DNA from: an uncultured Clostridia bacterium | GTDB taxonomy: Bacteria; Bacillota; Clostridia; TANB77; CAG-508 | Reading direction: 5' to 3' | Length of the DNA: 64,000 nt | NCBI GenBank assembly: GCA_934167755.1 | Contig: CAKPLT010000010.1 | Span: 1 to 64,000, forward strand | Shown: piece after piece, positions 55,494 to 64,000 of the stretch | Layout of the letters: each line of letters opens with the position of its first letter | Numbering within the stretch: the first letter of the stretch is position 1 | The notes under the pieces: model-generated | The model's database searches: none | What the model was told of the DNA's origin: nothing | What the model saw: the letters and a program-made list of their open reading frames with translations, nothing else | Made by a program: the position numbers and the translations under genes

Positions 55494-55961
55494 TTAAAAG
55501 AATATCATATATGTTAATAAGATTAAAACTCCCATTTTAGTCATATCTTCTGTCATAAATACTCCTGTCGTATTTTCTTCCTTTTCATCCACTATATTTA
55601 TGTCATATGTTTTTACATCTTGCATTTTAAAATAGGTTTCAAAACTTTTTACTTCATTTGCTCTTAATTTTCCTATTTCTACATATTCTGTTGCTAGTAA
55701 ATTACCACTTTCTGCATATAAATTAATTTTTAAATATTTATCATTTAAATCACTTTCTTCATTATTCGAAATTTTTCCTATAATTCTTCCATTAACTTTT
55801 GTTGCTTCTGCTGAAGTTATAACTACTTGTTGTAAATTATCTCCTTTATTTTCAATGTCTTTATATGTTGAATTTAAACCATAATATATTAAAATATCTG
55901 ACAATATCCAAAATAATATTATCCATATTACATATTTAGCAAATTGTTTTACAGCGCTCAT
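55494..55961 (-). CDS. Membrane-anchored FxLYD-like beta protein
   Basis: 155 residues: an N-terminal helix (YVIWIILFWILSDILIYYG), an extracytoplasmic beta domain (KVNGRIIGKISNN, YLKINLYAESGNLLATEYVEIG) with the look of an FxLYD domain, and a C-terminal helix (MGVLILLTYMIFF). Role unknown. RBS GGAGGG. Single gene. Confidence 0.65.
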   Translation of the reverse strand: MSAVKQFAKYVIWIILFWILSDILIYYGLNSTYKDIENKGDNLQQVVITSAEATKVNGRIIGKISNNEESDLNDKYLKINLYAESGNLLATEYVEIGKLRANEVKSFETYFKMQDVKTYDINIVDEKEENTTGVFMTEDMTKMGVLILLTYMIFF

Positions 55962-56060
55962 ACAAACCCTCCAATTTTATTTTTACTTCTCTTTTTTCCT
56001 ACTATATTATACAATATTTTTTCAGTTTTGGCAAGGCTTTACATAATAAGTTATTTATTA

Positions 56061-56105
56061 TGTATTTCTTATAAAAAAATTAATAAAAACCATTAACCTG
56101 TAACT
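56061..56105 (+). repeat. Foldback element, partial copy G (right flank only)
   Basis: TGTATTTCTTATAAA, then TTAATAAAAACCATTAACC and TGTAAC match the right flank of copies A and B; no arms remain. Confidence 0.45.
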
Positions 56106-56163
56106 TATATTTATCACTTTTTTTATTTTTTTTAATATTATATAAAAATGAAAGGAGTTTAAT

Positions 56164-56874
56164 ATGGATTATGAATTAATGATGAATGGAAATGTAAAAA
56201 TTGGTCAATGTGCACCAGACTTTGCAGCAGATACTACATATGGACCTGTTAAACTTGATGACTATAAAGGAAAATGGCTAGTATTCTTCTCTCACCCAGG
56301 AGATTTTACACCTGTCTGCACAACAGAAATGATTGCATTTGCAAATGCATGCCCATATTTTGAAAAAATAAATACCTGTTTATTAGGTTTAAGTATAGAC
56401 AGTAATGCATCACACTTAGCATGGATGCATGATATTTATTGCATGACCGGAATTGTTTTACCATTTCCTATAGTTGCAGACAGAAATGGCTCAATAGCTA
56501 GAAAATATGGTATGATTTCTAATGATATTAGTACAACCGAAACTGTTAGAAATGTATTTATTATTGATGATAAAGGAATTGTTAGAGTGTTACTTGTATA
56601 TCCTCTAAATGTTGGAAGATTTATACCAGAAATATTAAGAATTATTCAAGCTTTACAAATGTCAGATTGTTCTAAAGGCTCTACTCCTGCAAATTGGATG
56701 CCTGGGCAACCTGTAATTATGCCTCCACCTAAAACTTATCCTCAGTTACAAGAGCGTTTAGATTACATTGGGCAAAATAATAACGGTATGAGCTGGTATT
56801 TAGGTTTTAAAGAGCCTCCTAAAATATGTGAAAATAATAATGATAAATGCATTGATGATAAATCTGATAAATAA
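56164..56874 (+). CDS. Peroxiredoxin (AhpC/TSA, Prx6-like)
   Basis: Thiol peroxidase, 236 residues. Active site FFSHPGDFTPVCTTEM with the peroxidatic Cys, plus GLSIDSNASHLAWM and SIARKYGMI. The long C-terminal domain (NVGRFIPEILRIIQALQ, TPANWMPGQPVIMPPP) is typical of the Prx6 group of anaerobes. Several other Cys (FANACPYF, DIYCMTG, SDCSKG) could be resolving residues. RBS AAAGGAG. Confidence 0.94.
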   Translation: MDYELMMNGNVKIGQCAPDFAADTTYGPVKLDDYKGKWLVFFSHPGDFTPVCTTEMIAFANACPYFEKINTCLLGLSIDSNASHLAWMHDIYCMTGIVLPFPIVADRNGSIARKYGMISNDISTTETVRNVFIIDDKGIVRVLLVYPLNVGRFIPEILRIIQALQMSDCSKGSTPANWMPGQPVIMPPPKTYPQLQERLDYIGQNNNGMSWYLGFKEPPKICENNNDKCIDDKSDK

Positions 56875-56895
56875 TTTTATATTTTTGCACAAAAA

Positions 56896-56928
56896 CACAC
56901 TGTTCCAAATTCACAGTGTGCTTTTTTT
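56896..56928 (+). terminator. Intrinsic terminator of the peroxiredoxin gene
   Basis: CACACTGT pairs with ACAGTGTG, followed by C and T7. Confidence 0.88.
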
Positions 56929-56934
56929 ATTATA

Positions 56935-57471
56935 TTATTTCAACTTCAATTCTTTAATCACATTTTCATCAACATCTTTTAAGATAATATTCTTATCTTC
57001 AATAATTAAATAACTATGAGCTGTATTATTTTTAGGCAAAGAAATTGAACCACTATTTACAAAAACAACTCCATTCTCTTCCTCTATAAAACCTGTATGA
57101 AAATGTCCAAAAACTAATACATCTATATTTTCAGGAACATTGTCCATATTATATATATGACCATGAGTAAAGAAAAATTTTACTCCATCAATTGTTAATT
57201 CAATATTATCATTAAATTTAAAATCTGAAATCATTTCATCAACTTCTGCATCACAATTTCCTCTTGTACATAATATTTTATCTTTATAATCATTTAAAAT
57301 TCCAGCTACTTTCATTGGATTATATTCCTCAGTTAAAGAATTTCTTGGTCCATGATAATATAAATCTCCTAAAAGAATAATTTTATCTGGATTTTCTTTT
57401 TTATATATTTCTTTAAATTTTTTCGCATAATAGTATGAACCATGTATATCTGATACTACTAAAATTTTCAT
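56935..57471 (-). CDS. yfcE: YfcE family phosphodiesterase
   Basis: Metallophosphoesterase, 178 residues. Motifs: VVSDIHGSYYYAKKF, LLGDLYYHGPRN, TRGNCDAEVDE, FFTHGHIY and VFGHFHTGFIEE. YfcE acts on small phosphodiesters in vitro; biological substrate unknown. RBS AAAGGAGA. It follows the Ca2+ ATPase by 2 nt and is in its operon. Confidence 0.92.
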   Translation of the reverse strand: MKILVVSDIHGSYYYAKKFKEIYKKENPDKIILLGDLYYHGPRNSLTEEYNPMKVAGILNDYKDKILCTRGNCDAEVDEMISDFKFNDNIELTIDGVKFFFTHGHIYNMDNVPENIDVLVFGHFHTGFIEEENGVVFVNSGSISLPKNNTAHSYLIIEDKNIILKDVDENVIKELKLK

Positions 57472-57473
57472 AT

Positions 57474-60269
57474 TTATTCTCCTTTTACTGTATTTATTTT
57501 AAATAATTTCATAATTTCAACAATAACTAATGGTGCAAATATTAATGAAATAGTTTCTACAATATTATTCATTGGCAAAATCGGAATACTAAATATATGT
57601 CTTAAAGCTGGTACAAATAATATTACTAGCATTAAAAATGCAGAAGCAAGAACTGCCCATATTAATATTGGATTTCCTAATATTCCTGTTTTAAATATTG
57701 AATTTTTCTTGTCTCTTATATTAAATATATGGACTAATTCTGAAAGTGCTAATACAACAAATGCCATTGTTTGACCAATCTCAACTTTGATTTCTTCTTT
57801 AGATACATATTCTCCACCATTTGCTAATATTTCACCTAAATTATCAATTTCTTCAACTGCTATTACTTCATTTTCATATTTTACCATTGTAGGTAATTTA
57901 TCATCTGGTGTTGATAAACCGATTAAAAATGCTGCAAGTGTAAGTAATCCAATCATTGCACCCTGATATATAATTCTAAATGTTCTACCTTTTGTGAATA
58001 TTCCTTCATCTTTTTTAACAGGTTTTCTATTCATTACATCTTTATTTGCAGGGTCAAATGCTAATGCTAATGCTGGGAATGTATCTGTTACAAGATTTAT
58101 CCATAAAATATGAATTGGTAATAATATTTGTAACATTGTTGGATCTATTCCAAAGTGATTTGCAATTACAGGTGCAAATAATGTTGCTAATAATAATACA
58201 ATAACTTCACCAACATTACATGAAATCAAGAATTGTATTACTTTTAATATATTATCATATATTCTTCTTCCTTCTTCAACTGCTGATACAATCGTTGCAA
58301 AATTATCATCTGTTAAAATAACATCTGCTGCTTCTTTAGCAACTTCTGTTCCAACTTTTCCCATTGCACATCCAATGTCTGCTGTTTTTAATGCAGGACT
58401 ATCATTTACGCCATCACCTGTCATTGCAACTACTTCTCCATTTGCCTGCCAAGCTTTTACAATACGAACTTTGTGTTCTGGTGATACTCTTGCATATACT
58501 GAATATTTTCTTACATTTTTGATTAATTCTTCGTCAGATATTTGGTCTAATTCTAATCCTGTTAAAGCTTCATTTTCATTTTCTAATATTCCTAATTTCT
58601 TTGCAATTGCAACTGCTGTGATTTTATGATCACCTGTAATCATTACAGTTTTTATTCCTGCATGTTTACATTTTTCAACAGCTTTTTTAGCTTCTTCTCT
58701 TGGTGGGTCTATCATTCCAACCATTCCAACAAATATAAGATCACTTTCAATTGTTTTCATTTCTTCTTTTGATGGCATATGGTCAATTTCTTTATATGCA
58801 AATGCTAATACTCTTAAAGCGTCTTTAGCCATATCTTCATTATTTTGTCTTATCCAATTAGCATAATCATTTAAGTTTGTTCTTATTTCTCCCTTAAATA
58901 AATATGAATTACATCTTCTTAAAAGTTCATCAACTCCACCTTTTGTATAAACAATATATTTTCCATTATTCTCATTTACAGTAGTCATCAATTTTCTCTC
59001 AGAATCAAATGGTAATTCTTCTACTCTAGGATTTTCTCTATATACAGATTGTTCATAATCTAATTTAAATGCCATGTCAACTAAAGCTGTTTCTGTAGGG
59101 TCTCCTGCTAATTCTCCTGATTCAAGCAATCTTGAATCATTACATAACATACAGTTATATACTAATTTATTAAAATCATCTGTTGTTTCAACTTTATCAA
59201 CATCAACAGTCACATCATTGCAAAATACTTTTTCAACTGTCATTTTATTTTGTGTTAATGTTCCTGTTTTATCTGAACATATTACTGTACTATTACCTAA
59301 TGTTTCAACAGCTGGCAATTTCTTAACAATAGCATTTTTCTTAACCATTTTTTGAACACCTATTGCTAACACAATTGTTGATACTGCTGCTAATCCCTCT
59401 GGTATTACAGCTACAGCAAGTGATACAGCTGTCATAAACATATCAATTACACCTTTACCTTGTAATAGTCCTATTACAAATATTACTGCACATATTGTTA
59501 ATGCTGCAATTCCAAGTGTTTTTCCCAATCCATTTAATCTTCTTTGAAGAGGTGTTTCTTGTTTTTCTGTATCATTAAGCATTCCTGCTATTTTACCAAC
59601 TTCTGTATTCATACCAGTTTCAACTACAATAGCTTTTCCTCTACCATATGTAATCAGACTTGATGAAAATAGCATATTTTTTCTATCTCCAATTCCAACA
59701 TCTTCGCCATCTATTGCTTCTATATCTTTTTCAACTGGCACAGACTCACCTGTTAAAGAGCTCTCTTGTGATTTTAAATTAGCTGCTTCTATTATTCTTA
59801 AATCTGCTGATACATAATCTCCTGTTTCAATTATTACTAAATCTCCAGGCACTAATTCTTTTGCAGGAATAACTTGTTCTTTTCCATCTCTTACAACTTT
59901 TACTGCATGTTCACTTAACTTTTTTAATGCTTCAAGTGATTTTTCTGCTTTACTTTCTTGTGCAACTCCTATAACAGCATTTAATAAAACTACAATTAAT
60001 ATTACTATTGTATCTGTAAATCCCTCTCCTTGTGCAACTCCAACAATTCCTGATACAATAGCTGCTATAATTAAAACTATTATTGAAAAATCTTTAAATT
60101 GATCTATAAATTTTTTAAATATAGAATCTTTCTTTTTTTCTTGTAGTTCATTTAGCCCATATTTGTTTTTATGTGCTTCTACTTGATTACTATTAAGTCC
60201 TTTTTCTAAATCTGTTTCTAGTTCTTTTTCAACATCTTTTACTTGTTTGTTAAACCACTGTTTCTCCAT
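57474..60269 (-). CDS. Calcium-translocating P-type ATPase (PMCA/SERCA type)
   Basis: 931 residues, ten membrane helices in P2-type layout. Actuator TGESVPVEKD, P-loop CSDKTGTLTQNKMTVE with the phosphorylated Asp, KGGVDELLRRC, MITGDHKITA, hinge MTGDGVNDSPALKTADIG. Ion-site helices PEGLAAVSTIVLAIG and SCNVGEVIVLLLA, then ILWINLVTDTFPALALAFDP, fit calcium pumps. RBS GGAAAGG. Transcribed with the YfcE gene. Confidence 0.94.
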   Translation of the reverse strand: MEKQWFNKQVKDVEKELETDLEKGLNSNQVEAHKNKYGLNELQEKKKDSIFKKFIDQFKDFSIIVLIIAAIVSGIVGVAQGEGFTDTIVILIVVLLNAVIGVAQESKAEKSLEALKKLSEHAVKVVRDGKEQVIPAKELVPGDLVIIETGDYVSADLRIIEAANLKSQESSLTGESVPVEKDIEAIDGEDVGIGDRKNMLFSSSLITYGRGKAIVVETGMNTEVGKIAGMLNDTEKQETPLQRRLNGLGKTLGIAALTICAVIFVIGLLQGKGVIDMFMTAVSLAVAVIPEGLAAVSTIVLAIGVQKMVKKNAIVKKLPAVETLGNSTVICSDKTGTLTQNKMTVEKVFCNDVTVDVDKVETTDDFNKLVYNCMLCNDSRLLESGELAGDPTETALVDMAFKLDYEQSVYRENPRVEELPFDSERKLMTTVNENNGKYIVYTKGGVDELLRRCNSYLFKGEIRTNLNDYANWIRQNNEDMAKDALRVLAFAYKEIDHMPSKEEMKTIESDLIFVGMVGMIDPPREEAKKAVEKCKHAGIKTVMITGDHKITAVAIAKKLGILENENEALTGLELDQISDEELIKNVRKYSVYARVSPEHKVRIVKAWQANGEVVAMTGDGVNDSPALKTADIGCAMGKVGTEVAKEAADVILTDDNFATIVSAVEEGRRIYDNILKVIQFLISCNVGEVIVLLLATLFAPVIANHFGIDPTMLQILLPIHILWINLVTDTFPALALAFDPANKDVMNRKPVKKDEGIFTKGRTFRIIYQGAMIGLLTLAAFLIGLSTPDDKLPTMVKYENEVIAVEEIDNLGEILANGGEYVSKEEIKVEIGQTMAFVVLALSELVHIFNIRDKKNSIFKTGILGNPILIWAVLASAFLMLVILFVPALRHIFSIPILPMNNIVETISLIFAPLVIVEIMKLFKINTVKGE

Positions 60270-60300
60270 TTACATCTTTCCTTTCTTATATGTCTGGGCA

Positions 60301-60327
60301 AAAATGTACCCGGTACAAAATTTCCCT
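60301..60327. repeat. REP-like unit, copy 4 (degenerate)
   Basis: AAAATGTACCCGGTAC then AAAATTTCCC: the GGTCCC core has lost two C residues compared with the other copies. Confidence 0.55.
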
Positions 60328-60363
60328 TTTTATTATAACCTTTAAAGTGTTTTAATATTAAAA

Positions 60364-60427
60364 AACGAGACTTTTAAAGAAAAAATTTGCATTATATTAT
60401 GCGTGTTTTTCTTTAAAAGTCTCGTTT
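60364..60427 (-). terminator. Long hairpin, likely terminator of tRNA-Glu
   Basis: About 20-bp stem (AACGAGACTTTTAAAG with CTTTAAAAGTCTCGTT), followed by T6 on the minus strand. It lies 137 nt past the tRNA; no gene lies between. Confidence 0.65.
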
Positions 60428-60563
60428 ACTTTTTACCTGATGTTTTCGTTACTTTATATGTAAAAGCTTGCTAACCAGATTTATGTTCTATTATATATAA
60501 TAGAAAAATCGCGACTGTTGATTAACAATTTAAAACTACTCCCTTTTAAGGTTTATAATATTT

Positions 60564-60638
60564 TGGTGACCCGTACGAGAATCGAACTCATGATTCCACC
60601 TTGAGAGGGTGGCGTCTTAGCCGCTTGACCAACGGGCC
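60564..60638 (-). tRNA. tRNA-Glu (anticodon CTC)
   Basis: 75 nt including an encoded CCA. Acceptor GGCCCGT pairs with ACGGGTC (one G-T). Anticodon stem CCACC/GGTGG around loop CTCTCAA gives anticodon CTC, which reads GAG. T arm has GTTCGATTC. A promoter lies 18 nt upstream. This is the only tRNA in the window. Confidence 0.95.
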
Positions 60639-60655
60639 ATTTTTATTACTTAATT

Positions 60656-60684
60656 AATATACCATATTATTCAAAATTAGTCAA
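60656..60684 (-). promoter_or_regulatory. SigA-type promoter of tRNA-Glu
   Basis: On the minus strand TTGACT, 17-nt spacer, TATATT; strong match. Confidence 0.8.
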
Positions 60685-60860
60685 TTGTTTTTTTATAATT
60701 GATTAAATATTCATAATTTAAGAGAAAGGCGAAAATTTTCGCCTTTCTCTTTATGATTAATAACTTTTCTCTTCATCATATTCATCATATCAAAATAAAT
60801 CAAAACCATTTAAAATTATGTAAGTGCATTATCTTTTTTATGTTTTGTCAAGTATATAAC

Positions 60861-63182
60861 TTATTTTTTCTTCTTATTAAAATCAACTACAATCGCATTT
60901 TCGTTATCAAACTCAAAATTAACATCTGTATTATCAATTTGAACTGGATTAAATTCGTCTCTTTCATAGTCTTTAAAGTCAATATTTTTAGGGTCAAATT
61001 TATGTTTTGTTGGTTCCTCATCATCGCTACTCGTTGCACCTGATATAAATTTAGAAAAATTATAAACTTTCATAGGTTGTTCTTCTTTATATTTAGAAGC
61101 TATAAAATTCATTTTTCCTTCTCCAATTTCATATTTACCTGCATCTGTCTTTAACTTAACTGCTGCATTTTTCAAAGGTAAATTAGCTAATTTATTTGGT
61201 GCAAAATAACCTTCCCAATCATATTTAACTCCACTCCATTTAGCATCATATTCCAATTTGTTCATATCCATACTGTTTGAATATGCCCAAGTTCTTCTCT
61301 TCGTAAATTCTTTTGACCACCATTCAGCTTCTTCTGGTGTAACTCCACCCATAAATATCTTACTAGCACAATTTGAAAGAATTGTTTCTTTGTATTTCAT
61401 TTCTGGTGCATTTGCTTCTAATTGAGATAAGTTTTGTGCTGTAATTACAGTTGCAACTCTATATTTACGATATAATGTAAATATTGCTTCAGTATCTTTG
61501 CATATATAATCAGGAAATTCATCAATATATAAGAAATTTGGTATTCTACTATTTTCATTTCCTTCCCTTCTTAATACTGCATTTTGCATTGACAATATAA
61601 AAAATAGTCCAAAAGCTTTATGTGTATTTCTTCCTAAATCTCCTCTGCGAGTACAAACTAAGGTAATTTCTCCTTCTTTTAATGCTTTGTCAAAATTTAA
61701 ATTATTATTTCTATTACATAATATTGATTTTACTCCTGGTAATCTTAGTAAATTATCTAATTGTGCAACTGCAATGTAAATATCTTTTTCAGTTTCTTGT
61801 CTTGCTGGACTATTTGAATAAAAATTCTTTTTAAAATACCTTATTTGTGCACTATATTTTTCAGCAAGTTCTTCATCTGTTTTCATTATTTCGCACATTT
61901 TTTCTACTAATTCAAAGTTTGTTAGCATCTTTAATAAATCTTCTAAATTAGGAATTTTTCCACCATTCATTTTAGGATACATTTCTTTTAACATAATCGT
62001 TATATTTTCTACTGCTTGCATAATAAATTCTTCTCTATACATTTCCTCTTTTTCTAGATGATTGCTTGTATACATTCCTTTTAGAACAGATGATATTGTT
62101 ATTGCAATTTTTGATGGATCATCATATACAAATGGATTTAATCCAATTGAATTTGCATTTGATGGGTCTACAATATTATATTTTATATGATAGTTTTTGC
62201 ATATATTCATTATTCTTGATAAAGATTCATAATCTGGTGTAACCAATGTTAATCCAAGATTTCTATATACTATGTCATTTCCTATTGATGATAATATCAT
62301 TTTTTTCATATATGCCTTATAAATTTCTTCTTTTCCACTTACTGGTGTTATCATATTTAGGTTGAAGTTTTGATTTAAATATTCATTATCATATGGTTTA
62401 TTTAACACAGCAATTCCTGTTTTTAACGCTGTATATCCCATTTCTTTTGCATTTGCTATATAAAAAGCTTTTTTCTCTATATCTTTTGCCATCATTGGCT
62501 CTAATATCAATGATGTTTTTCCAGTTCCTGATCCTCCACATGCTAATAATGATTGAAATCTTGACTTTTCTGTAAAGATCATCTTCTTTCCTGTTTCAAA
62601 GTTGTTACACATATGCATATCACAAGTAAATGGTCCATGCCCAGATTTCGTGTCTGCTAAACTTATACCTTTAAAATCCCATACTGATCTTGTCTGGTCT
62701 TTGCTGTCCATAATGCCTAAACGAATCCATTTATAAACCCCATAGAATGTTGTTAGTGGTAAATATAACGCCAATGCTGTTAATGCTGGTTTTATTAATT
62801 CTGAAAAATTTGTTACTAAATCTGTATAACCTGGCAATGATATTAGAAAAAGCCATGTCATTCTATTTATTCCCTGTACAAACATTGATATCGCAACAAT
62901 GTACAATGTTACTACATATGTATAAAACAATGTTACTTTCATATTTTTTGATGTTGCAAATTCTGATGATGGCGAAAATAAATATGCAAATACCGGGCAT
63001 GCCATTGCAAGTGTATATTGTATTGGTCCCCAATAAGATACCGCTACACCAGTAAATATCATAAATAGCAATTCTACTAATCTATCAACAACTATATAAA
63101 CTGATATTAATGTTAATATATATGTTACAAATGTATTTCTACTTGCATTAAGCTTTTTCAAAAATTTATCTATTATTTTCAT
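60861..63182 (-). CDS. VirD4/TraG-like type IV secretion coupling protein
   Basis: 773 residues from the ATG at 63182 (AAAGGAAC upstream). N-terminal part with about four membrane helices (to about 155), then the P-loop ATPase: LACGGSGTGKTSLILEPMMA (Walker A), FLYIDEFPDY (Walker B) and VITAQNLSQLE. C-terminal TraM-recognition-like region and an acidic tail. Coupling proteins bring DNA or proteins to a type IV channel. No relaxase, VirB4 or other conjugation gene is in the window, so this is a lone chromosomal copy; such solitary copies occur in clostridia with unknown role. Confidence 0.87.
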   Translation of the reverse strand: MKIIDKFLKKLNASRNTFVTYILTLISVYIVVDRLVELLFMIFTGVAVSYWGPIQYTLAMACPVFAYLFSPSSEFATSKNMKVTLFYTYVVTLYIVAISMFVQGINRMTWLFLISLPGYTDLVTNFSELIKPALTALALYLPLTTFYGVYKWIRLGIMDSKDQTRSVWDFKGISLADTKSGHGPFTCDMHMCNNFETGKKMIFTEKSRFQSLLACGGSGTGKTSLILEPMMAKDIEKKAFYIANAKEMGYTALKTGIAVLNKPYDNEYLNQNFNLNMITPVSGKEEIYKAYMKKMILSSIGNDIVYRNLGLTLVTPDYESLSRIMNICKNYHIKYNIVDPSNANSIGLNPFVYDDPSKIAITISSVLKGMYTSNHLEKEEMYREEFIMQAVENITIMLKEMYPKMNGGKIPNLEDLLKMLTNFELVEKMCEIMKTDEELAEKYSAQIRYFKKNFYSNSPARQETEKDIYIAVAQLDNLLRLPGVKSILCNRNNNLNFDKALKEGEITLVCTRRGDLGRNTHKAFGLFFILSMQNAVLRREGNENSRIPNFLYIDEFPDYICKDTEAIFTLYRKYRVATVITAQNLSQLEANAPEMKYKETILSNCASKIFMGGVTPEEAEWWSKEFTKRRTWAYSNSMDMNKLEYDAKWSGVKYDWEGYFAPNKLANLPLKNAAVKLKTDAGKYEIGEGKMNFIASKYKEEQPMKVYNFSKFISGATSSDDEEPTKHKFDPKNIDFKDYERDEFNPVQIDNTDVNFEFDNENAIVVDFNKKKK

Positions 63183-63275
63183 ATTTTTGTTCCTTTCAAA
63201 CATACCTTTTATTTAAAACTTTACATATATATTATCTTACAAAATTGTCAAAATTACAAGTTTTTTCAGCAAATT

Positions 63276-64000
63276 TTATAAGACTATTTCTAAAATTATT
63301 CCTGATAACACTCCTATTGTGTATAAGAGTCCGACAATTTTAGAATTTTCTTTTATATTTTTATTAGTTTTAAATAGTACAAGTAATCCAACTCCTGCAT
63401 TTACAGAAACACCTGATATTAAAACAGGCATAGAAATTACATTTTCTACAAATAATTCTGTTAGTATTACAGATGAAGCACAATTTGGTATTAAACCAAT
63501 TAATCCAGCTATAATTGGTCCTACTATTGCATTTTGACTAACAATATGTCCAATTGTCTCCTCTCCTATTACAGCAATAATTCCATTAATAGCAAGAGTT
63601 ATTATAAATATAAATACAATTATATTTAGTGTATGTTTTAATGCAGATGTAATGATTCCATGTTCACAATGACAATGTTCATTTTCACAGAGTTCTTCAA
63701 TTCTCTGTTCTTCTAGATTTTCTTTTTTTATCATTTTTAAAACTATATCAGTTACAAATCCTGCTATAATTCCTATTAACAATTTTATTCCTAATATTTT
63801 TATAATAGTGGTTATTGAAACTGATTCAGTTAGCAATATTGGTAACATTTCATCAGATGTTGTTAAATATACAGCAATTAATGTTCCAAGTGTTATTACT
63901 CTTGTAGAATATAAATTTGTAGCAGAAACTGAAAATCCACACTGTGGAAATATCCCTAATATTCCACCTAATAATGGTCCAAATTTTCCTGACTTTTCTA
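63276..64000 (-). CDS. Putative manganese transporter, 5' end beyond the window
   Basis: The frame is open to the window edge, so the gene starts beyond 64000 and only the last about 241 residues are seen. Family repeats: FGPLLGGILGIFPQCGFSVSATN (in pieces) and its mirror IIAGLIGLIPNCASSVILTELF, with LGTLIAVYLTTSDEM between. This pseudo-symmetric PQCG/PNCA layout marks the multi-helix family annotated as putative manganese or arsenic efflux transporter. A His/Cys-rich loop (ENEHCHCEHG) lies mid-protein. Substrate unproven. Confidence 0.8.
   Translation of the reverse strand, partial: EKSGKFGPLLGGILGIFPQCGFSVSATNLYSTRVITLGTLIAVYLTTSDEMLPILLTESVSITTIIKILGIKLLIGIIAGFVTDIVLKMIKKENLEEQRIEELCENEHCHCEHGIITSALKHTLNIIVFIFIITLAINGIIAVIGEETIGHIVSQNAIVGPIIAGLIGLIPNCASSVILTELFVENVISMPVLISGVSVNAGVGLLVLFKTNKNIKENSKIVGLLYTIGVLSGIILEIVL

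Noticed and set aside
60364..60427. Considered as a transposon end or attachment site next to tRNA-Glu
   Set aside because: No duplication of the tRNA 3' end is seen and no integrase is present; a terminator explains the hairpin and T run.
4501..63333. Other CGG trinucleotides inside genes as possible shift sites
   Set aside because: All lie out of frame, mostly NNC-GGN or NCG-GNN, and those genes run in one frame without a break.

Overview
The window looks like a chromosome segment of an uncultured, very AT-rich, low-GC anaerobic spore-former of the class Clostridia. Spore genes seen here: spoIIP, spoVS, yabG with veg, cwlJ with gerQ, a cwlD-like amidase and a DacF-like carboxypeptidase. 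Anaerobic genes: a class III ribonucleotide reductase, a giant 2-hydroxyacyl-CoA dehydratase activase and pta with ackA. Most genes are on the minus strand in short operons. There is no rRNA, CRISPR array or complete insertion sequence, and only one tRNA (Glu, anticodon CTC).

Layout. 1-4.4 kb: a C-terminally shortened ABC ATPase, RNase Y, RelQ-type alarmone synthetase, DeoD, Veg. 4.4-9.9 kb: yabG, a DUF4364 protein, endonuclease III, a small Cys-rich protein, SpoIIP, a LytTR/DUF3021 pair, a metallo-beta-lactamase-fold hydrolase. 9.9-13.3 kb: two uncharacterised genes. 13.4-21.5 kb: Rel, RecJ, RecA with a LexA-like box, an oligopeptide-binding protein, SpoVS, YmdB. 21.8-27.4 kb: Asd, a flippase-like membrane protein, DapA, a CmpB-type membrane protein, an Rpn-family nuclease. 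27.4-40.5 kb: dehydratase activase, NrdD with a divergent Crp/Fnr regulator, carboxypeptidase, L28, RNHCP protein, nucleoside kinase, a secreted Cys-rich protein. 40.6-50.3 kb: TVP38 protein, amidase, two-component system, VanY-like peptidase, DUF1064, transglycosylase, a DUF4173/DUF2975/XRE operon, diacylglycerol kinase. 50.3-64 kb: two tandem acetate kinases and pta, gerQ/cwlJ, peroxiredoxin, YfcE, Ca2+ ATPase, tRNA-Glu, a lone VirD4-like coupling protein, and the end of a putative Mn transporter.

The main discovery is a recoding pattern. Four genes (yabG, a 948-codon unknown gene, dapA and a Crp/Fnr regulator) are broken by +1 frameshifts at five sites. At every site the zero-frame codon is CGG, and skipping its C restores a glycine codon (GGN) that known family members have, where a family is known. 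By hand count, about 65 other CGG trinucleotides lie on coding strands and all are out of frame; the single undisturbed in-frame CGG is in a small unknown gene at 55.3 kb. This suggests that CGG is unassigned or hungry and is read by a +1 shift (CGGN read as Gly). A systematic base-insertion error before GG is the competing explanation.

The second unusual feature is a family of about 185-bp foldback elements (four full and three partial copies, both orientations). Their outer stem sequence differs between copies but stays self-complementary within each copy. A separate REP-like palindrome family with a GGTCCCAAATTT core occurs at four loci.
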